A stretch of 64,000 bases of DNA, from assembly GCF_008119785.1 (NCBI RefSeq), contig NZ_VSFA01000018.1, positions 1 through 64,000 of the forward strand, given 5' to 3'. The notes beneath the pieces were generated by a model. That model ran no database searches, was not told where the DNA came from, and was given only the letters and a program-made list of their open reading frames with translations. The first letter of the stretch is position 1; every line of letters begins with the position of its first letter. A program made the position numbers and the translations under genes. This document shows positions 59,485 through 64,000 of this stretch, in pieces. This stretch comes from Micromonospora sp. MP36 (GTDB lineage Bacteria > Actinomycetota > Actinomycetes > Mycobacteriales > Micromonosporaceae).

Positions 59485-60482
59485 AGCAGGAATCCCGCGG
59501 GGAACGGGTCGGTGGGGTCGAGGTGGAACTGCGAGGTTGCGGTGATCCACGCCCGCCCGGTGATCGACGGCAGCACGGCGGGCAGCGACCCGACCGTGGT
59601 CTCCTCGAGCAGCCGGCCGGTGAAGCGGGTGCCGATGAACGACTCGTTGACGAAGTCCTCACCGATGCCCAGTTCGCCGCGCGCGTGCAGCTGGGCCATC
59701 CGGGCGCTCGTGCCGGTGCCGCAGGGGGAACGGTCGAACCAGCCGGGGTGGATGGCCATGGCGTGCCGGGACAAGGCGGCGGTCGAGCCTGGGGCCTTCA
59801 GATACACATGGTGGCAGCCGTTGATGTCGTGGCGCTCGGGGTGGACCGGACGGTCCTGCTCGTTCACCGCTTCCATGATCGCCATACCGGCGGCGAGCAG
59901 GTCGCCGGCGCGGGACCGGTCGAAGGGCAGCCCCAGGTCCGCCAGATCGACGATCGCGTAGAAGTTGCCGCCGAAGGCCATGTCGTACGCGACGTCGCCG
60001 AAGCCCGGCACCGCCACCTTCCGGTCCAGCGCGTAGGAGAACGACGGGACGTTCTGGATGGTGACCGACTCCGCCGCGCCGTTGCGCACCGCCACGGAGG
60101 CGACGACCAGCCCGGCGGGGGTGTCGAGCCTGATCGTGGTCACCGGCTCGACCACGGGCACCATCCCGGTCTCCACGAGCACGGTCGCGACCCCGATGGT
60201 GCCGTGGCCGCACATCGGCAGCAGGCCGGTGACCTCGATGAAGAGCACGCCGTAGTCGGCGTCGGGACGGGTCGGCGGTTGCAGGATGGCGCCGCTCATC
60301 GCGGCGTGGCCCCGCGGCTCGTACATCAGCAAGGTGCGGATGTCGTCGCTGTGCTCCATGAACCACAGCCTGCGCTCGGCCATGGTCGCCCCGGGGATGG
60401 TGCCCATGCCGCCGACGACGACCCGGGTGGGCATGCCCTCGGTGTGTGAGTCGACGGCGTGGAACGTGCGGCGGGATCTCAT
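59481..60482 (-). CDS. Proline racemase family protein, probable 4-hydroxyproline 2-epimerase
   Basis: The 333-residue protein has both catalytic cysteines of the family: Cys91 in PMCGHGTIG and Cys254 in SPCGTGTSAR. Two Cys, rather than Cys/Thr, indicate a reversible racemase or epimerase, not a dehydratase. Within this operon the reaction is most likely trans-4-hydroxy-L-proline to cis-4-hydroxy-D-proline. The ATG overlaps the upstream stop (ATGA-type). Proline racemase activity is possible too; specificity depends on active-site residues not assignable by eye. Confidence 0.92.
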   Translation of the reverse strand: MRSRRTFHAVDSHTEGMPTRVVVGGMGTIPGATMAERRLWFMEHSDDIRTLLMYEPRGHAAMSGAILQPPTRPDADYGVLFIEVTGLLPMCGHGTIGVATVLVETGMVPVVEPVTTIRLDTPAGLVVASVAVRNGAAESVTIQNVPSFSYALDRKVAVPGFGDVAYDMAFGGNFYAIVDLADLGLPFDRSRAGDLLAAGMAIMEAVNEQDRPVHPERHDINGCHHVYLKAPGSTAALSRHAMAIHPGWFDRSPCGTGTSARMAQLHARGELGIGEDFVNESFIGTRFTGRLLEETTVGSLPAVLPSITGRAWITATSQFHLDPTDPFPAGFLL

Positions 60483-61384
60483 CGGTAGCCCTTGCCGAGG
60501 ACGGCCTCGGTGTCGGCGATGATCCTCGCGGCGATCTCGGGCGCCAGTGGCAGTCGCGGCGGGCGGCAGGCACCGCCCTTGCGGCCGGAGACGTCCATCG
60601 ACAGCTTGATCGACTGGACGAACTCGGTCTTGGAGTCCCAGCGCAGCAACCGGTGCAGGTCGCGGTAGACCGGCAGCGCCTTGGCGAGGTCGGCGGGGTC
60701 GCCCGAGGTGGCCAACCGGTAGAGCTCCACGGTGGTCTTCGGGATCATGTTCGGGTAGCCGGCGATCCAGCCGACGGCTCCGGCGAGGCCCAGCTCGAGC
60801 AGCACGTCGTCCGCGCCGACCAGGACGTCCAGGCCGGGTGCCAGCTCGGCGATCTCGTACGCCCGGCGGACGTCGCCGGTGAACTCCTTCACGCCGACGA
60901 TCAGGCCCTCGTGGAACAGTTCGGCGAGCAGCGCGGGGGTCAGGTCGATCTTGGTGTCGATCGGGTTGTTGTAGGCGACGACCGGCAGCCCGGCCCGGGC
61001 GACCTCGCGGTAGTGCGCGACGACGGCCCCGCGATCGGCGCGGTAGGCGTTCGGCGGCAGCAGCAGGACGGAGGTGGCCCCGGCTGCGGCCGCCTGCTCG
61101 GCCCAGCGGCGGGCCTCGAGCGCGCCGTAGGCGGCGACGCCGGGCATGATGCCGAACCCGGTGGGGGCGGCCTGGACCGCCACCTCGACGACCTTCGCCC
61201 GTTCCTCCGGGGTCAGCGTCTGGTATTCGCCGAGCGAGCCGTTGGGCGTCACCCCGTCGCAGCCGGCGGCTGCGAGGAACCGGACGTGCTCGGCGAACGC
61301 GTCGTAGTCGACGGAGAGGTCGTCATGGAAGGGCAGTGCGGTCGCGACGTGAACGCCACGCCACGGCCTGGCGGGGGTGGTCAT
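60479..61384 (-). CDS. DapA-family protein, probable pyrroline-4-hydroxy-2-carboxylate deaminase
   Basis: The 301-residue TIM barrel belongs to the dihydrodipicolinate synthase/N-acetylneuraminate lyase family, with Schiff-base Lys166 (VGVKEFTGD), Tyr138 (VVAYNNP) and GVTPNGSLGEYQTLTPEER. In hydroxyproline operons this family converts the pyrroline to 2-oxoglutarate semialdehyde and ammonia. Its position between epimerase and peptidase genes supports that role. The ATG overlaps the peptidase stop (ATGA). Confidence 0.9.
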   Translation of the reverse strand: MTTPARPWRGVHVATALPFHDDLSVDYDAFAEHVRFLAAAGCDGVTPNGSLGEYQTLTPEERAKVVEVAVQAAPTGFGIMPGVAAYGALEARRWAEQAAAAGATSVLLLPPNAYRADRGAVVAHYREVARAGLPVVAYNNPIDTKIDLTPALLAELFHEGLIVGVKEFTGDVRRAYEIAELAPGLDVLVGADDVLLELGLAGAVGWIAGYPNMIPKTTVELYRLATSGDPADLAKALPVYRDLHRLLRWDSKTEFVQSIKLSMDVSGRKGGACRPPRLPLAPEIAARIIADTEAVLGKGYR

Positions 61385-62742
61385 GCTGGGTCCTCCTCGG
61401 GTCGTATCGCAGTGCCGGACATGGTTTGCGCTGCCATCCACTTCTCCAGCCCGCCGGCGTCCAGCGGCAACGCGCGGGACAGCACCTCCCCGCCGTCCGG
61501 CGTGACCAGGAGGTCGTCCTCGATGCGCACGCCGATCCCGCGCAGCTCCGGCGGCACGGTCAGGTCGTGCGCGTGGAAGTACAGCCCGGGCTCGACGGTG
61601 AGCACCATGCCCGGTGCCATGACCGCGCCCTGATAGGCCTCCGGTGCGGCCCGGCCGCAGTCGTGCACGTCCAGCCCCAGGTGATGGCCGATGCCGCACA
61701 CCAGATAGCGCCGGTGGTGCTGGCCGCTGTCGGAGAGTGCCTCGTCCACGGAGACCGGCAACAGTCCCCAGTCCGCCAGTCCCCGCGCGATCACCTCCAT
61801 CGCCGCGTGATGGAAATCGGTGAACCGGCGGCCGGGGCCCACCGCCGCCAGCCCGGCCCGATGAGCCCGTTCCACCAGGTCGTGCACCTGCCGCTGGACG
61901 GGAGAGAAGCGGCCGGCGGCGGGGAGCGTGCGGGTGACGTCGGCGGTGTAACAGCTCCTGACCTCGACGCCCATGTCGAGCAGGAGCAGCTCGTCCGGCA
62001 GCACCGGGCCGTCGCAGCGCACCCAGTGCAGGGTGGGCGCGTGCGAGGCACTGCCGACGATCGTGGCGTAGCCGGGGCCGTTGCCGTACGCCCGGGCGTA
62101 CCGGTCGAAGGTGCCCTGCAGCCACCGTTCCCCCGGCCCGGCGATCGCGGTGGGGACCTCGCGGACGACCGCGGCGAAGCCCTCGACCGTGCGGTCCACG
62201 GCCTCGCGGAGCTGCCCGATCTCCCACTCGTCCTTGTACATGCGCAGTTCGGCGAGGGTCCGGCTCACCTCCTCGTCCCGGGTCACGTCCTCGGTGAGCT
62301 CAGCGAGCGGCCGGACCTCGACGCCCAGCGCCCGCGCCCAGTCGGCCAGTCCGGGAGCGGCCCCGACCCACAGCTCGCCGTACCTGGCGTCGGTGAAGAA
62401 GCCGGGTTCGCCGGGTCGGGCGGGCGGCGGCAGGTAGAGCGTGGCGTCGCCGTCGCGCAGCACCACGACGGCGTTCTCGATTCCGCAGCCGGTCACCCAG
62501 ACGAAGTCGCTGTCCGGACGGAAGTCGTACGTCGTGTCGTTGCTGCGCACGGGCGCCTCTCCCGCGGCGAGCACGATCGTGCGGCCGGGAAGCGCCTCGG
62601 CCAGCCGGGCCCGATGGTCGGCGGCCGCCTCGGCGGCGCCGGGCACGACCGGCGGGGTGCGATCCGGCACGCCCCAACCCGTGTTCATGTACTGGGTGAA
62701 CGTCGCGATCTCGGCCAGCTTCGGCGGCCTGCCGTCACGCAT
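61381..62742 (-). CDS. M24 Xaa-Pro aminopeptidase
   Basis: The 453-residue protein has an aminopeptidase-P N-terminal domain (about 20-165) and a pita-bread domain. The five metal ligands lie in LLLDMGVE, TADVTR, GIGHHLG, TVEPGLYF and VRIEDD. Such enzymes remove the residue before proline or hydroxyproline, or split Xaa-Pro dipeptides. Being in the hydroxyproline operon, it probably releases hydroxyproline from imported peptides. It has no signal peptide, so acts inside the cell. Confidence 0.92.
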   Translation of the reverse strand: MRDGRPPKLAEIATFTQYMNTGWGVPDRTPPVVPGAAEAAADHRARLAEALPGRTIVLAAGEAPVRSNDTTYDFRPDSDFVWVTGCGIENAVVVLRDGDATLYLPPPARPGEPGFFTDARYGELWVGAAPGLADWARALGVEVRPLAELTEDVTRDEEVSRTLAELRMYKDEWEIGQLREAVDRTVEGFAAVVREVPTAIAGPGERWLQGTFDRYARAYGNGPGYATIVGSASHAPTLHWVRCDGPVLPDELLLLDMGVEVRSCYTADVTRTLPAAGRFSPVQRQVHDLVERAHRAGLAAVGPGRRFTDFHHAAMEVIARGLADWGLLPVSVDEALSDSGQHHRRYLVCGIGHHLGLDVHDCGRAAPEAYQGAVMAPGMVLTVEPGLYFHAHDLTVPPELRGIGVRIEDDLLVTPDGGEVLSRALPLDAGGLEKWMAAQTMSGTAIRPEEDPA

Positions 62743-64000
62743 CGGTGACTCCTCCCCCTTGTTCGCGGACCAGCTCGGTCAGCCGGGCGAAGACCCTGCC
62801 GTCCGCACGGACGCCGTCGTGTTCGTACTCGTTGGTGACCCAGGTCTGGACGTTGCCGACCCGGGCGGCGGTGTCCAGTTGCAGCCCGGCGTCGACGTAC
62901 ATGTCGTCGTGGTAGACGGCGGCCGCCACCGGGATCTCGTTGCCGGCCAGCCGGTCGAGGTCGTAGAGCTGCGGCCACTCCTCCCGGGCGGCCAGCAGCT
63001 CGACGGCGCCGCGGAACGGCCGCAGCTCGGCGATCTCCTCGAACATCCAGGGATAGATCATCTCGCCGGTGAACAGCAACGGCCTGGCATCCTCGGCAAA
63101 CTGCGGATGCCGCGCGCGTTCGGCCTGCGCCGCCCAGCCGGTGGCGGCGGGGCCGTGTCCGTAGATGCTCTCCTGCAGGGCCGCGAACAGCGGGTTGTCG
63201 CGGTAGGCAGTCCGCTCCAGCACCTGCTGTAGAAACGTCGCCGACAGCTCGTCGCCCGAGAATGTCTCGTCGAGCAGCCAGTGCATGCGCTCGTATCCGG
63301 GCTTCATGCCGAGGTCGATGCCGAGGGACTGCAACCGCCGTACGGTGAGCACGTCGCCGTCGGGCAGCAGCACCTCACCCTCGGCCAGCCGGTCGGCGAT
63401 CCGGCCGACCTGCGCCACCTGGTGCGGGTAACGCCGGTAGAACTGCCGGTTCTTCGCCTCGACACGAGGATAGGTGCGCCGGTAGACCTCGGCGGCCGAC
63501 GGGTCGAGGCCGGGCAGGCCGCCGGTGACATAGCAGGCGCTCAAGCCTTCCGGGGCCTTCGACAGGTACGTCAACGTGATGAAGCCGCCGTACGACTGCC
63601 CGAGGGTGGACCAGCGGCGGCCACCGAAGACGGTCTTCCGCAGGTGCTCGTGGTCGGCGACGATCGCGTCGGCCCGGAAGCAGGCGAGAAAGTCGGCAGC
63701 GTCCGCAGCGGTCGCGAACCCGCTCATCCGGCGGCCGTCGACGCGGGTGCTGCGGCCGGTGCCACGCTGGTCCACCAGGACGACGCGCTGGTCGCACAGT
63801 GCCTGGCCGAGCCAGCCGGAGCGGTCGAGCGGACGCGGACCCTTCCCGCCGGGTCCGCCCTGCAGGTAGACCAGGCACGGCAGGTCCTCGCCGGCCCGTA
63901 CCGGATCGACGATCTCACGAGCGAAGAGCTGGATGGTGCCGCGCGCCGGGTCGGACCAGTCCAGCGGCACCTCGGACACGTGGTCGCGGACGCGCATGCC
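62735..64000 (-). CDS. Alpha/beta hydrolase, proline-iminopeptidase-like (S33), 5' end near window edge
   Basis: The hydrolase has the S33 oxyanion motif (LVYLQGGPGG), the DQRGTGRS stretch typical of proline iminopeptidases, and the nucleophile elbow LGQSYGGF. A late catalytic His in VYHDDMYVDA is likely. Prolyl aminopeptidases remove N-terminal proline. An ATG at 63997 gives 420 residues, but the frame stays open to the edge and the conserved start may lie outside. It overlaps the Xaa-Pro peptidase gene by eight bases and is the first visible gene of the operon. Confidence 0.85.
   Translation of the reverse strand, partial: GMRVRDHVSEVPLDWSDPARGTIQLFAREIVDPVRAGEDLPCLVYLQGGPGGKGPRPLDRSGWLGQALCDQRVVLVDQRGTGRSTRVDGRRMSGFATAADAADFLACFRADAIVADHEHLRKTVFGGRRWSTLGQSYGGFITLTYLSKAPEGLSACYVTGGLPGLDPSAAEVYRRTYPRVEAKNRQFYRRYPHQVAQVGRIADRLAEGEVLLPDGDVLTVRRLQSLGIDLGMKPGYERMHWLLDETFSGDELSATFLQQVLERTAYRDNPLFAALQESIYGHGPAATGWAAQAERARHPQFAEDARPLLFTGEMIYPWMFEEIAELRPFRGAVELLAAREEWPQLYDLDRLAGNEIPVAAAVYHDDMYVDAGLQLDTAARVGNVQTWVTNEYEHDGVRADGRVFARLTELVREQGGGVTDA

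Overview
The window is very GC-rich, with GC-saturated third codon positions, GTG and GTGA/ATGA-coupled starts, an F420-type luciferase-like oxidoreductase, WYL regulators, a mycothiol-type DinB protein and a SigG-like ECF sigma factor. This points to an actinomycete chromosome. A member of Micromonosporaceae is my best guess, but that is an inference. No rRNA, tRNA, CRISPR array or prophage was seen. One insertion element is present.

Layout. 1-0.3 kb: 3' end of a PLP-dependent decarboxylase gene, nearly identical to a frameshifted copy in inverted orientation at 31.5-33.0 kb. 0.46-1.9 kb: MFS exporter preceded by a 33-codon, apparently leaderless peptide gene. 2.0-5.1 kb: orphan sugar-ABC ATPase abutting an IS607-type element with an intact tnpB and an internally deleted tnpA. 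5.2-13.4 kb: DeoR regulator divergent from a secreted GH2-LamG glycosidase and a YtfQ-YtfR-YtfT-YjfF-like transporter, read here as a possible galactofuranose-scavenging locus. 13.5-31.4 kb: accessory genes in small groups. These are a WYL regulator with a hydrolase, an acetyltransferase, a secreted M14 carboxypeptidase, a GH15 enzyme, a DUF3618/holin-like envelope operon, a solute:Na+ symporter, and an XRE-cupin regulator with TIGR04076 and LLM oxidoreductase genes. 33.2-37.9 kb: duplicated DUF2277 genes flanking a WYL/VOC pair, a DinB-family protein, and a SigG-like sigma factor with a VOC protein.

38.0-50.8 kb is a tightly overlapped minus-strand operon: Gfo/Idh/MocA oxidoreductase, sugar ATPase, two permeases, lipoprotein binding protein, xylose-isomerase-like epimerase, and a 2003-residue secreted protein joining ThuA, PQQ-type sugar dehydrogenase, PKD, several beta-sandwich modules and a C-terminal helical domain. 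A divergent ROK regulator (50.9 kb) and two 16-bp operator-like repeats exactly 42 bp apart, one over the promoter, complete the unit. The gene set suggests oxidative (3-keto) sugar catabolism.

52.2-54.3 kb holds a class-C beta-lactamase-like hydrolase and a P1/DmpA aminopeptidase. 54.3-64.0 kb is a nine-gene overlapping minus-strand operon that encodes every step of trans-4-hydroxy-L-proline catabolism: 2-epimerase, three-part D-hydroxyproline dehydrogenase, DapA-like deaminase and ketoglutarate-semialdehyde dehydrogenase. It also contains a GntR regulator, an Xaa-Pro aminopeptidase and a proline-iminopeptidase-like hydrolase. This suggests use of collagen-type peptides from the dipeptide to 2-oxoglutarate.
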